NCBI GenBank assembly: GCA_020205615.1
Contig: CM035152.1
Span: 150,898,166 to 150,962,165 of the forward strand
From: Panax quinquefolius
Taxonomy: Eukaryota; Streptophyta; Magnoliopsida; Apiales; Araliaceae
Direction: 5' to 3'
Length of the DNA stretch: 64,000 nucleotides
Positions 24,730-36,463 of this stretch are shown here, piece by piece; within the stretch, counting starts at the first letter, position 1; every line of letters begins with the position of its first letter. The translations under genes were made by a program, and so were the position numbers. The notes under the pieces were generated by a model, which saw only the letters and a program-made list of their open reading frames with translations, had not been told where the DNA came from and made no database searches.

Positions 24730-25252
24730 AATGTGTTCCATTCTGCTGGGCTTGAGATGGATACATCAAGTACTATTTGGCTCCAAGAGAAGAGAAGCCT
24801 GGAATTTGAGTTATGGAAACAAAGCACGATGGCGAGGCTCAAGTTATGGTAGTTGCTGAGTTCATCTTATTGAATTTAATCATTATATATATAATTTCAT
24901 AACTGGGAAGAACTTCTAGTCTAGTCATTGAAACTGGGGTATAATTTTTGTACACCAGATGAGTCCAAACCTGGATGTGTATCGCCTATTGTACAAGTAT
25001 TAGAGGGGGTATATATATGATGAGTTTTACTTGCAGGTCCAGTCCCGGTGGCTGGTAGTTCAACCCCCCCCCCCCTTTTTTTTCCCCATTTAGTGCTTGC
25101 AGTTGGAGTAGTAGGGTGGGTATCTTCTGTGATGTTTCAATGTATACTGATTGCCGCATTCTTTCCTCTTCCAACTCTACTCTTGTCCAAGAAACTAACT
25201 TGAGCATTAAACATTAAATCTTTAAAACTAATAAAAATGAGCTACTTGATGC

Positions 25253-25385
25253 GGTTTTGAGCACTACCGCTGCCATCGGAACCTCTCCATGGGAATCAAC
25301 CTCTCCAACATGTCCAAGATGCGCCGGAAATGATGATATTGCCACCATCAAGGCGGATGACGGTGGCGATACCATCACCTTCATG
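25253..25385 (+). pseudogene. PCNA fragment (frameshifted)
   Basis: Translates as [23 protein letters not shown], then, after a frame change, [22 protein letters not shown]. This is the segment around residues 57-100 of plant proliferating cell nuclear antigen, the DNA polymerase sliding clamp. The Leu-Lys of the canonical MLKCAG run is missing; about 7 nt appear deleted at SKM/CAG, which shifts the frame. Neither the N-terminal part nor the rest of the clamp is found nearby. The frame ends in a stop at 25392-25394, right after TFMNV. It cannot encode a functional clamp and looks like a captured or retained exon scrap. Confidence 0.85.
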
Positions 25386-25394
25386 AACGTGTGA

Positions 25395-26841
25395 GATATA
25401 ATCCTCCTTGTTGCTTCCCTGCTATCTGAATCAAGCCCCAGCCCCGATCACTCTTGATGCTAGCTGCCGAACCAGAGAGAGAGAGAGAGAGAGCAGATTC
25501 GGGTTGGTTGTGAATGGGAAGGGAGTTAACTGTTATGCATGATACACTCCATGACTAGCAGAGTGTGCTAAATTTCTGATTTTACACTATCTTGGTGGTT
25601 TTGCTAAAGTGTTTCCTGAAGGAAAATTGGAAAGGAACGGATAGCTTGGGGTATATATTAGTATGAACCCATGGCCCATGCTAAGTGTTGTTTATTGAAT
25701 TAGCAAACTCCCACTCAAATTAAATATGCAGCATGCTTTGCCTTGTATATTCCCAGCACACAAACCCATCGATATACTCTTCATATGGTTATTGAATGTA
25801 CAGCAGTATGGTCAAAGAGCCTTGGGCGTGTAGACTGCAGGAGGGGGTAGCTTGTAGGGGCTGGGTTTGATTTGGGCGGCTGTGGGAGATAAAATGTAAG
25901 TCTCTACATTAAGTTGGAAAAATTGAAATAAAATCTAGGTCATTGAATTAAAATTAAAATTAATCTAAACCGTGCTTGGAAAAAGATTCAAATTAAGTTG
26001 ATGATAAGTTATTTGGTCCAGGTGTATTAAAAAACAATGTCCTCTTTCCTCTCCGGTGTGCTTATGGGTTTTGATGACAAAAGAATTTTACAAAAAATTG
26101 CTTATAAAATGATGTGATTGGCTTAGAGTAGTTGCATTATATCACATCGTTTTGTAAATCAATCCTCGGCGACATTTTAGTCTGATGAAATAGATCATGG
26201 AAAGTCTTCAACAAAACTAGGGAAAACCTTATGGATTATGCAACTGACCAAATTACTCTTCAGCAGATCAAAAGTTAAAGATTTGATGGAAATCAGAGTT
26301 TTGTATAGCAAGTGTGAAGCCTGGTTGCACGTCAGCAGAAGTAGTTCGTAATGACAGAGACTCGAGAGGTAAAAAAAATAAAAAATAAAAATAAAATTTT
26401 AAATCCTCCAACCAAGTTCCTGGAATGACAAGGGAAAAAAAAAATCCTCAATAAAAATGAGCTGGCTACAAAATTTGCAAAATTACTAGTCTCTTTAAGT
26501 TAATTAATTGATATGAGAGTAACATGATGTATATAGGGCCTATTTTACAACCTTTCCTGAAAGAATAACATAGAAAAGAAGAAAAAAAAAAGGTGAGGTT
26601 CTTCAATAACCCCAAGCTGGGAAGAAAAGTGAAGACAAGTGAGCATTTATTAGGCTATCTACTCTAGGTAATGTAATTGTAGTTGGGTACAGATGGGAAC
26701 CAGCTGTGTGGGTTCCTAATGAAAAAGTAGAAATTAGAGGGCAAAAGAAACTGAATCCAAGCACATGATCCAAAAGTTGCTTCGAGATGGTTGCCCCCTA
26801 TCCTCGCATAATAGACACAAAACAGATGAAAACCGCAGTTT
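25395..26841. other. Intergenic / 3' flank of translocator gene
   Basis: Contains a (GA)n run near 25470 and several A-rich stretches. The 3' UTR of the minus-strand translocator probably occupies the last few hundred bases. No other gene seen. Confidence 0.4.
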
Positions 26842-29821
26842 TCATTTGCTGCGTTTCTTGGCTTGGCTGTAGAATATAACCCCGATAACGGCAAGTGTAT
26901 AGCCAAGCATCCCGGTAACTGAGACAGGATTTTTGAAAATCAATATCGAGACAATCACAGCCACTGCTCCTTTCGCATTTCCAAGGACCTGGAAGAACCG
27001 AAACTACATGTTATTAAAGTGGAAAAAAAAAAAAACTAATTCAACAAATCCACACCTTAACTTATGTTAGCTACAGTCATGCTGCCATCTTGTACGATCT
27101 TCAAGTTGGCATTACTGTAATTAGAGCAATAAAAGTTTCATCCAGATAATTACACCACCAAATAGCTTCCTCTCATCCAACATCACCTGGTTCAATCTTT
27201 AAAATGCAGTGAACTATTTTACTATGTTATTTTCTTTCCCAATTCTATTATCACTTCAACCTCTTAATCGACTTTTGATTGTTAAAATCCCAGAATAATA
27301 TTTATTTTCAATGATGGCTTGATATAAAACCTCTATTATGTATGCCCGAGTGCTATGAAATTATAATCTCAAAATAATCAGAAGAACCTATATAAAGGAT
27401 TTTAAAACAAATATATAATAAAAGATTTTAAAACAAATATATAAGGGGAAGGGAGTTCTATAGACTATAAGACGATTAATCAAGCCACAACACCCATATC
27501 ATCAGATAAATATGAAGTACAAAACTATCCCAGGGGCTTCCTAACCTATAATTCTATGGTGAATGTACTAAACAAAGTTCCTTGTCAAAGATCTCACCCC
27601 CATGCTGCAGGCCAAAGCATTGCAACGTGGGGTACTAAGCTAGCAGACAACCTTGTTCACATTCTGACCTTCAAATTTATCACGCTTCTCAAAATGTAAA
27701 TATGTATACAATATTCCATATAACGGTGATAAAATCCTTAGTTATTACCCTTTCACCAAATATATACTCGGGGATATTGCAAAATGCATGACAGCATTGG
27801 TAAACATAACATAGTTTACACACATGATTATCTTTAGAGATCTTATTTGCGGCCATACATGTACTCTAATATAAAAAGTAGCTACTATCATATCTTTTGA
27901 TATCACAAATAAATTAGGAGAATACAATGAAAGCTTAGCTACTGTTTAGCTTCCCTTTGCTAACCAAGTAACCACCAACTATGCTACAATGATTTATACA
28001 TTCATGCGAATTTAGAATAACAGATATTGGAAGGGAAAAAAAAAGAACAAAATTATTTGCGAGGACATCCACACCATACAGAGAATCAGAGATATTTGAA
28101 ACTTTTCCACATTGTTCTGCTTTTCATTTTTTTTATTTATAAGATATTATTGTGAATTATCCTAGACTAACTTATCAGGATTTGATAAAAATCCGCTTTC
28201 ATTCTCTAACATCGTTTAATCTTCTTCTTTTTTTTTTCTTTTTTTTTTCCAGGTACTGCAGATGATGATGCAACAAGATTAACTTGGAAATAGAAGCGGG
28301 ATGGGTTGTACCTGGAGAGTCAGAGCACTGGTGTGCTTTGTGACCAAAAAGTTGGTCAAATTCACAAAATAAGCAAGTGCAGAATTGAATAGCAGGAGCC
28401 AGACGATGTTGATGTCATCTTTAGCAAGTGCTAGTGTGATACCAACCACATTTTCTTCCATATGGAGTGTTGCAGGAAGTAGTAGTACAACAGCTATGGG
28501 AGCCATATACAGGAGGAGATTCATAGAATTCAGCTTCTCCCTAAAACAAAATAACAACTTCACAATATCCATTGCCAGGTTGAAAACAAAAGCAGTGCAG
28601 AACAAGAAATATTTGTACTTGATTTGACCTATATCTATTAGCACTAAGAAAACAAATGAAACACCTTACCCTTCTGAAGAAAGCAAAATTCCCTGAAGCA
28701 CTGATTTGAGTGCTCTGGCAGCCGTAGCACCGACACACATTATAAATCCAAATAGATGGAAACTTGGCTCACTCTAAGGACGAGTACATAGAAAAAGAAA
28801 AAAGAATAAGAACCAACAAGATTTTCCCAGAATATTATAATTGTAAAAGAAACATCCTTAGACATGCTAGTTTTAGACCAACAGATTATAAATGGAAGAC
28901 ATATCAGTGCTCTAACCCAAATCCATTACTATTCAGTACCTAAGTTCACCAACTATGGGAATGAAGAGACAATTAAAATTTAAATTAAGCTACCTTAACA
29001 AATAAAATGTTTAACAAGTTCCACTTTATTCCTAGAAATTTCGAATAACTTTATAACCATAATGCTAACAATAAGATTTAAAACTTACATGATCCTAATC
29101 AAAATACAAGTCTTTACTTTACATTTATTGGAACCAAAAACATGTAACACAAATTCACCTAAAAGGTAATCAAGGCTATAACTTTCTTGTAAATTCAAGC
29201 ACCATTTAAGTATAACAACTCTGAGCAAAATATTCAAATTATCATATGATAATTAAACTACAAAAGCTATCACACCCAATTCAATTATGAAGAAATCAAT
29301 CAAGTCTGCATGAGCAAAAAAAAAATAAAAAAATTACTCCGTAAGAAGGAAAAGTTTATCTTTTTGCATACCCCACTAGCAATTACAACCCCAGTAACTA
29401 CAGGAATGAGAGCGCCATAAACAAGCCACGCCTCCCTCTTTAACGTAATCAAATAGGCAAACACAGCAGTGAAGAAGGGCGTGGTAGCCCCAATTGCCTG
29501 ATTAAAGGAGACTGGCAAATACCTGAGCGATATATTACCACTGACAACAGAACCACAAAAAACGAGACTGAGAGCAGAGATCTTCATGAATTGAACACGA
29601 GATCGAATTGTTTGCAGAGGGACCATCTTCATCCATGCAATGGCGATGTAGCTTAACAAAGAACAAGCAGTCATATGGCACATAGTCAAAAATATTGGGT
29701 ATTTGAATCCATAGTTGCTTAACAAGTACTTGTTCAGCAACAAAACCCCAATGTTCGATGAGTACCACGACGCCACGAGCCCGATTGTGAACAATCGGCT
29801 CGAGCTCTTCATTGCTGACAT
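26842..29821 (-). CDS. Sugar-phosphate / nucleotide-sugar translocator (TPT/DUF250, NST-KT group)
   Basis: Four exons on the minus strand: 29821-29372, 28773-28670, 28540-28312 and 26988-26842, all GT-AG and phase-consistent, giving 309 aa. It begins [20 protein letters not shown] and ends [13 protein letters not shown]. Recognisable blocks are [60 protein letters not shown] and [20 protein letters not shown]. About ten hydrophobic helices span the protein, and the C-terminus ends in a basic KKRSK tail, a common ER-export or COPI-type tail in this family. It closely resembles Arabidopsis At3g11320/At5g05820, whose relatives are Golgi antiporters for nucleotide sugars, including UDP-uronic acids; the substrate here is not determined. 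A second in-frame Met lies three codons in. The length equals the family norm and no lesions are seen. Confidence 0.93.
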
Positions 29822-29825
29822 TCAA

Positions 29826-29855
29826 CCTAACCTAACCTAACCTAACCTAACCTAA
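29826..29855. repeat. (CCTAA)6 telomere-like repeat in 5' leader
   Basis: Six tandem CCTAA units, reading (TTAGG)6 on the gene strand, end four bases upstream of the translocator ATG. They are followed further upstream by degenerate TCTAA/TTCAA units. This is not the plant telomere unit (TTTAGGG) but is telo-box-like. Confidence 0.9.
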
Positions 29856-30828
29856 TTTAATCTAATCTAATTCAATTCAATTTCTCTATCTCAGCTAGGG
29901 CTTTGAAACAAAAAGAGGGGGAAACGAAGAAGCAGAATTATACTAGAATAACAGTTGATTGATCTGCTAGGTTTGGCAAAGAGGATTGAATCTGAGGAGC
30001 AAGAGGGGCATTGCTGAATCTAGAGAGAGAAAGAGATCATGGAGTTTTTCGTGTTTCTTCTGCAACAGGGGGAGGAGAGAGAAAGAAGAGATTTGAAAGG
30101 GAATTGGAGGCGACTGGTTTTAATTAAATTAAATTTAATTACAATTATAGGGATTAGGGAGAGTCTAATTAATTATTACTTTTATTAAATTTGATGAGTT
30201 TCTTTCGAAAATAATTAGGTTGAGTTTTAAGATTTCTTAAACAGTACATTTAATTTGAACTCATCCGTATTTTAAATTAAAATTTGATTATTTTTTTTAA
30301 TTGAAATGAAACTCATACGTGCGTTTTAATTTTTATTTAATAATGAAAACTTATGTTAATAATTTGATTGTAAATTAATAATCTAATTGTCATATTTTAA
30401 TTTATATTTTATTATGATCAATAAAATATATAAAACCTTATCTTAATATCTGGTTGTAAAATAAAAACTTGATTGTCACTCATAATTTGATAGTGAAAAA
30501 ACTTGAAATATGATTCTCATAATTTGCTTGTGAATGTTCATATAACTTGATTATAAATTTGCCTTGAAAAAAAAAAGATGAATCGATAAATCCACAATAT
30601 TTTTTATTATTTTTACAACAAAAATGTCATTTGAAGATGTATAACTATTACATAAAAAATCGTTCTTATAAGATCTTAATGACACTTTTGTTAAGGAAAG
30701 CTCCTTTGCTCTCTCTGTATCCCCAAAGACTTCACTCAACATATTCATGTTTTCCTTTGCATCATAATTTGGTAATTTCAAATCCAGGACAGACAATAAA
30801 CTTGGAGGCTTACCTTCCCTACGAAAAT
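29856..30828. other. Promoter region of the translocator and AT-rich intergenic
   Basis: 29856-30120 is a purine-rich leader/promoter on the minus strand, with GA-rich blocks around 30025-30110. The rest is AT-rich with no gene recognised. Confidence 0.4.
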
Positions 30829-30954
30829 GCATGAAGTTTATTTTTGAGTAAGTTGGTCAATTGGCCAATAGAATGCTGACACGCATGCAAGACTCTATGT
30901 GTGTCAGCATTCTATTAACCAACTTACCAACTTACCCAAAAATGAACTTCATGC
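30829..30954. mobile_element. Foldback MITE, copy 2
   Basis: 126-bp near-perfect inverted repeat. The GCATGAAGTTTATTTTTGAG left end pairs with the AAAATGAACTTCATGC right end, and the centre AGAATGCTGACACGC pairs with GTGTGTCAGCATTCT. Sister of 23735-23852, and here better preserved. Confidence 0.75.
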
Positions 30955-33701
30955 TCCCTATCCTTTTAAGGGTTTTCTGTGATCACAACAATTTGCTTTT
31001 TGGTCAATGCAAAATAGATGTAATCCTGAAAATTTCTGAGGTAAAAGAGAAATGTTATTAGAGAAAAATATTTGGAAAAAAAAGTAGAATGTCCTAATAA
31101 AGGACAACCCTCCAATACTTATGAGCCATCTGAATCAGAAATATTGGAGATGGTAACTGTTAAACAAATTATTCAACAAATATCATAACTATTCAAACCT
31201 TATCAAATAGAAATCCAAGGAGAAATGTGAGAAAGCTGAACAATTTTTCCTCCAGATGTTGCAGCAAAAACTGTATAATTGATAGTGTTTTCCAAATCGA
31301 AACTAGTTTGAGCAATCAATACATTTAGTTAAGAGCATTATTATTATAAAGCCAGAAACAATTATCACTCTGAAGTCTGAACTTGTTTTCTTTAATCCCC
31401 AAAAGTAGACTAATCAAACCATCTTTCAAACATTTTCAACCAAGTCGTGTAGAACTCTGGTATCAGCAATGGTGGTAGACTCCATTTTACTATAAAATAT
31501 GCCTAGTCCACCACATCCATAAATAAATCATACTGAATCTGAATATCAGCAAAATTACACTAATATAGGATGGACATTAGGCGTTTAGATGTGGAAATAT
31601 ATTAATGGGTTAGTTAAATGAAGTTATGCGATTACCACATTTCACTACTACTACTTGACAAGTAATAAAATTTCATTACTAAAAACTTGAAACCAAGTAC
31701 AAAAAGAGTCAAATAAACAAAGCAGCAAGTAGATGCAGATGGGAAGGAACCCAAAAAGCTTCGTGTAAGTTTGAAACACCACTAACATGGAAATTAGCAG
31801 CAGGTACATAAAGTAGAGAGAAAGATATACAGAGAGGCCGCAGCTGCATTTGGAACTGAAGTGGATGATGAGAGGAGGACGAGCTTGTTTAGGAGGAGAA
31901 GAAGAGAAGCTGAGGAGAGGCAAGAGCCTTTGCCACCTAAAATTATCACTTTCCTACTACTCTCTCGCTCCCCATCCTCAATCTCTCTATTCGCTCCCTT
32001 GCTACTTGTTAATGGAATTTTATTATTCTCGATTCAGTACTACTACTCCATCTTCTTCTTCAGGACAGGAAGGAGGGTAGAGTGGAAACAGGTTAAAATA
32101 GTTAATCTTCTACATGAAAATGAACAAACATATAACGCAAGGCTGATAACTGAACAAACATATATAAAATTGAGAAATTTTACAAGTCAAAGCAATTTCT
32201 CAGAAGCTACGTGTTGATTACACTTTACAGTACCAATAACCCTTTTAACAATTGTGCATTTATATACTGATTACAGTAACCATAACCTTTTAACAATACT
32301 GCATTTGTAACCCTTTTAACAATTGTGCATTTGTATATGTAGGCTGTGTATTTATTGCAAACTACAACAAGATGATTTTGTATTTGATCTATAAACAAAA
32401 TAGATTGGATTATAAAATTTATGGGAATGAGAAGATAATAAATTTATAGCAGCTATAACCCAATCAAAGAAAGGAATAGCCGAGAACCCAAATAATTATA
32501 ATTTCGTCAAATCATGTCATATGTTCTAGAATTGTGTACTAAACAAGCAAAAATTGTGCCAAGACAAAGGCTACTTTAACTTGAGAAATTACATAGCATT
32601 CAGCTCTCCAAAAGAAATAAAAACAAAAATGCAAGTCACTCCAATCGGTGTTGACTTCGACAATGATATTCAAAACCTTTTGAAGCTAGAAATATGACAA
32701 TCCTTTCTTCTTCCCTTGAGGAGAAACTGAAATAAGAAAACACTAACAAAATTACAACATAAAACAATCATATAAACATGTCTACAAAAGCAGGCAGTAC
32801 GCAATGTATAAAGAGGTTAATGAATAATCCTCGATCGAGGTAACAATTCATTTATTTTAAGTTTTATTAGTTAAGTTAGACTCTTTCACAAAAACAAGGC
32901 CCAAAGGAAATGTGTCCCTGTACCAATAAAACAATGCTTGGATAGAAGTCAACTCTTTCATTGACAACTAGGGGACAAGCATTTACTCTAAATGCTACAT
33001 TTCTAAGGAAGCTTGCACTTGCAGTAAAAATACCATATTGGAGATCTAGGATTCACAAATAAGTAAGTGGTAAATCTGTTATAAAAGTAAATAAGAGATA
33101 ATTCTAAAGAAGTTTGAAGGGACAATACCATTTAGCTAAAAGTGAAAATTGTTATTATCTATCAATTGAAACAGAAGTATCACCACCAAAAAAAGCATAA
33201 TCAAGATATTCTTCCACAAGCATGCAAACATGGAAATCAATGATAAAACCAAATACACACAGATACATGACTTCAACGGATTATTTGGTTTTCAATTAAT
33301 TAAAAAAAGGGAATTGATATTTCCGCAATGGACCCTACATCCTAATTAAAAATAATTTATTTGTGTCCATTTTGCCCTACTTGTTACAACACCTAATTGA
33401 GCTCCGCTGTCTACTGATCTTTGCACCACGTCCCTCATCATTCAATAGATCTAACATGATAAAGACATCATAAAACCACTATAAGAAGATGCCCACAGAA
33501 ATTACAAATCCCAAGTACAATGCTCATGAATTATTGGGTGTACGTCGATGAGTTCTTTGTTTGGGTATGATGGTGATGAGCCCTCACGGTCACAGACCAC
33601 GACCAGCGGTGGTGTAAGAACCATGGCTTACCGCTGTAACTTCTATTTGAGTAATTTAATAGAGAATAGTGAATTGAGAAAAAAGAATTATCAAATTTGA
33701 A
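30955..33701. other. Intergenic, no recognisable gene
   Basis: Small open frames on both strands do not resemble known proteins. 31800-32080 read on the minus strand is CT-rich and leader-like, with short serine/leucine-rich frames. 33300-33400 contains a partial copy of the GGGAATTGATATTTCCGCAA MITE seen at 41.2 kb. 33497-33620 (minus) has a 40-codon frame beginning MVLTPPLVVVCDREGSSPSY, not identified. Confidence 0.3.
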
Positions 33702-34236
33702 CATAGTTGTCACGCAGGCATGGCGAGATGCAATGGTAGTTGACCGTCAAGACGCCTAAACGATAAGGCACCAGCAATGACGTCCGTATGGTCACAAGTT
33801 GTTAACAATATGCAATTTATACATTATTATTTTACTTTAAAAGTATATTGAACAATAAAATTTTATATACATTAATACCCAAATCTTAATAACTAACACT
33901 ATGAAATACAATTATAAACACAATTATATAAATACTTCACAATCAAAATTCAAAAATAAAACACTTGAAACTAAAAACTAGTAGAACAGGTTAATAAACA
34001 CCACATTAAAAATAAAGAATGATGACTTACCCATCACTCATTACAAGTATAATAAGTAATAAAATTATACAACATAACAAATTCATGATGGGTTATGATG
34101 AGTCATAGGTAAAAAAATGACTTAATCACTTAACTTGGACCAGCTACCAAGGTGTGAGCTTTGGCGGCTCGACATCCAAGGCACCTTGCCGTTCTCCAGC
34201 GCTAGGCGATGCCTTGGTGATGCCATGACAACTATG
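33702..34236. mobile_element. hAT-type MITE
   Basis: 535 bp with 11-bp perfect terminal inverted repeats CATAGTTGTCA / TGACAACTATG. The flanking 8-mers AATTTGAA and GATTTGAA differ at one base, as expected of an aged hAT 8-bp target duplication. Subterminal GGCATGGCGAGATGC and GATGCCTTGGTGATGCC are typical of this MITE type. No coding capacity. Confidence 0.75.
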
Positions 34237-34688
34237 GATTTGAATTAGATGCAGGTACGGGGGAGTTTTGACAGAGGAAGGAGATGATGGATTGGATTAG
34301 ATAATTTCTATGTAGTTCATATTTGTGGGTCTCTCTCTCATCGAACGAAAGATTACTTACTTTCTACTTGAGTAGGTGAAATTGGGTTAGAGAAAATTGG
34401 GTTAGATTGGGATAGTTGTGGAGGTTAGAAAGAGAAGATGAAGTGCAGAAGGTGGGAGAGAGAGAGAGGAATGGTGTGTTGCTGCAAATAGGGGTAAATT
34501 GGGCACAAAAGATGATTTTCAATTTGAATGTGGGGCCATTGCAGAACTATCAAAATAACCTACGAAAATATCAATCCCCTTAAAAAAATTACCCAACCTG
34601 TGTATGGTCTTCATGTTACTGAGATTTCTCAAGTCCAAACCTATTACAATTTAAGAAATGCAAAGTTTTGTAAATCTTCTGCTACTAA
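34237..34688 (-). other. Leader/promoter-like sequence, minus strand
   Basis: Read on the minus strand, 34500-34260 is CT-rich (CCATTCCTCTCTCTCTC, then AACCCAATTTTCTC). It ends in a possible donor CCCC|GTACCTGC at about 34260, which looks like a non-coding first exon. No downstream coding exon was found. Confidence 0.25.
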
Positions 34689-35258
34689 GAGCATCTTCAG
34701 CAGATGGACTATCTATATTTAATCCATATGACATCAGCAGATGTCCTTTAGTCTTCAATCCTTCCAACAAATGGACTATCATGTGGACTATCCCGTGGAC
34801 TATAATATAAAAAAAGATTAAAATAATCAATAAATTCAAAAAAACTCAAATATAATAAAAAATAATATAATACATAAGAGGACCATAATTTTCCATCTAA
34901 AAAATAAATTAAAGAAATATTATCAATTAAAAAATAAATATCAAATATAATAAAAATATAAATTATTATTAACAAAATACTTATAATTGTTAAAGGTTGA
35001 AGTAGTTGATTGAGAGATAGGTAAAATATATTAAATTATTGTGCATATTTATAAATTTTTTAATTTCTATTCGTTACTTTTTTATTAAGACCCTTCTCAT
35101 CTTCTTCTTTCTTCTTCTTCGCCGCTTGTCTCCTCCTTGATATAGTCGTTTTGCCTTGCCAGAAAATTCGATGGACTATCTTTAGTCTGTCTGCTGGAGC
35201 GAAATTTGCATCCTAGACTAAATATAGTTGTTCATTACCGGCCTGTTAGAAATGCTCC
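34689..35258. mobile_element. MITE with GAGCATYTYCARCAG-type ends
   Basis: The left end GAGCATCTTCAGCAG and right end (inward) GAGCATTTCTAACAG are imperfect 15-bp inverted repeats around a 570-bp AT-rich core. Subterminal TGGACTATCTATATTTAATC and TAGACTAAATATAG are also inverted. The target duplication is unclear (TAA/CAA). Confidence 0.55.
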
Positions 35259-35707
35259 AAGTCAAGGGGAAATTATTGTGGCCTTTTAATAGGAAACAAC
35301 CATAAATCTTGGTACTTGTTAATTATTCATATGTCTCATGACCGTAATATTTTAAAATTAATCAACTTTTCAAGGCCAGCCATCAAAAAAGATCACACAC
35401 ACAAACAAAAACTACAATATGCATGTAATCAAATTCAGAGACAATCTTATTAAGGTTAACTAAAGTTAAAAAACAAAGGTAACTACAAATGTCACAATAA
35501 CTTAAATGATTTTTTCAGGTCCTAACCTGGCAGCTAGAAATTACCCAAAATATATGTTAATGAACTAATACAGAGCTTATACTCTCCAATTTGCACCAAA
35601 TCAAATGGAAAACAAAAGCAAACAAATAAACCATTACTAAAATACAATAGCACAAAAAGGCAAGTACATTACCTCATATTACTTGGGTACATGAAAACCC
35701 TGACCCT
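35259..35707. other. Intergenic and 3' UTR of eL33
   Basis: No gene. 35674-35707 is an extra copy of the eL33 coding tail (see the repeat entry). The rest is AT-rich. Confidence 0.5.
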
Positions 35708-35743
35708 TCATATATTACTTGGGTACATGAAAAACCTGACCCT
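35674..35743 (-). repeat. Tandem duplication of the eL33 3' coding end
   Basis: Two adjacent copies: 35708-35743 (36 bp, inside the last exon and stop) and 35674-35707 (34 bp, in the 3' UTR). The first encodes [11 protein letters not shown] then TGA. The second still reads RVRVFMYPSNM in the frame after the stop and keeps the ancestral Val that became Phe in the translated copy. Confidence 0.85.
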
Positions 35744-36237
35744 AGCTCCCTGCAAACAACGAACAATTACACAAATCAAAACCCCATTTCAAAAAACTCA
35801 TATATAAGAAACCACATACATAAACTTTAATAAGATTGCATAATAATACCATGGATTTGGGAGGAAGATTGGACTTGAACTTAGCACGGACAACACCAGT
35901 GTTACCATGAGGCCTAATCACTTTTCCCCAAATGCAGCGATAGTGTGAGCCACCAGTCTTCACCTTGGCCTTGTAGATGTATCCTAGTCGCTTACCCTGG
36001 TACCAGGTGACCTCCTCCTTGGTGTTCACTCCTTCAATTTGAATCAACGAGGTGCTTGGATACTGGTTCGATTTAGACCGCTTGTAACCGAGGATTGTTC
36101 CTCTTACGTAGAGCCTGAAATCAATCGATCACGAACGTAAAATCAAATGATGTTTTTGTAGATTTTAATGGAAATGGAGAGGAGAGAGAAAGTTATAGCT
36201 CTAACCTGACTCGCTCGCCTTGACGTCCTTTCACCAT
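35708..36237 (-). CDS. RPL35A: 60S ribosomal protein eL33 (L35Ae)
   Basis: Three exons on the minus strand: 36237-36206, 36114-35850 and 35749-35708, GT-AG, phases 2 and 0, giving 112 aa, the usual plant length. The protein starts [20 protein letters not shown] and contains [20 protein letters not shown] and [20 protein letters not shown], the full L35Ae signature. The tail is [13 protein letters not shown], where plants normally have VRVF, so one Val is replaced by Phe. It is a structural component of the cytosolic large ribosomal subunit. The upstream telo box, TATA box and TGGGCC site II motif fit a translation-machinery promoter. The gene is intact apart from the tail duplication described separately. 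Confidence 0.96.
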
Positions 36238-36297
36238 TTTTGCTGCTGGAGGATTTGCAACTGAGAGAGAGAGAGTCGCCTGCGAATAAGGAAGCTA

Positions 36298-36306
36298 AAA
36301 CCCTAA
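36298..36306 (-). promoter_or_regulatory. Telo box of the eL33 promoter
   Basis: AAACCCTAA (plus strand), 61 nt upstream of the eL33 ATG. This element is common in promoters and leaders of plant ribosomal-protein genes. Confidence 0.75.
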
Positions 36307-36330
36307 TGGCAAAATGTAAAGATAGAGTTG

Positions 36331-36339
36331 CTTTTATAT
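36331..36339 (-). promoter_or_regulatory. TATA box of eL33
   Basis: ATATAAAAG on the minus strand, about 95 nt upstream of the ATG, which would put the start of transcription near the telo box. Confidence 0.5.
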
Positions 36340-36457
36340 GTAGGGTTACGGGTTACAAATGTTCGTGTTCAAGATATTCGGGCTGGATTGCCCACAATTG
36401 AGGTACATATTTTGGGTCATGGTCGAGTGGTTTATTTGAAGTCGTTTTGGACTCATA

Positions 36458-36463
36458 GGCCCA
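36458..36463 (-). promoter_or_regulatory. Site II element (TGGGCC)
   Basis: TGGGCC on the minus strand, with a second TGGGCA at about 36389. Site II motifs plus a telo box are the usual pair in plant ribosomal-protein promoters (TCP-factor targets, from general knowledge). Confidence 0.5.

Noticed and set aside
24612..24859. Leucine- or alanine-rich small proteins on both strands
   Set aside because: They are translations of the TGC microsatellite and its TTC-rich flank.
35708..35749. Frameshift in the last eL33 exon
   Set aside because: A first reading of the T-run suggested VFHVPK. Recounting bases gives RFFMYPSNI and a stop in frame.
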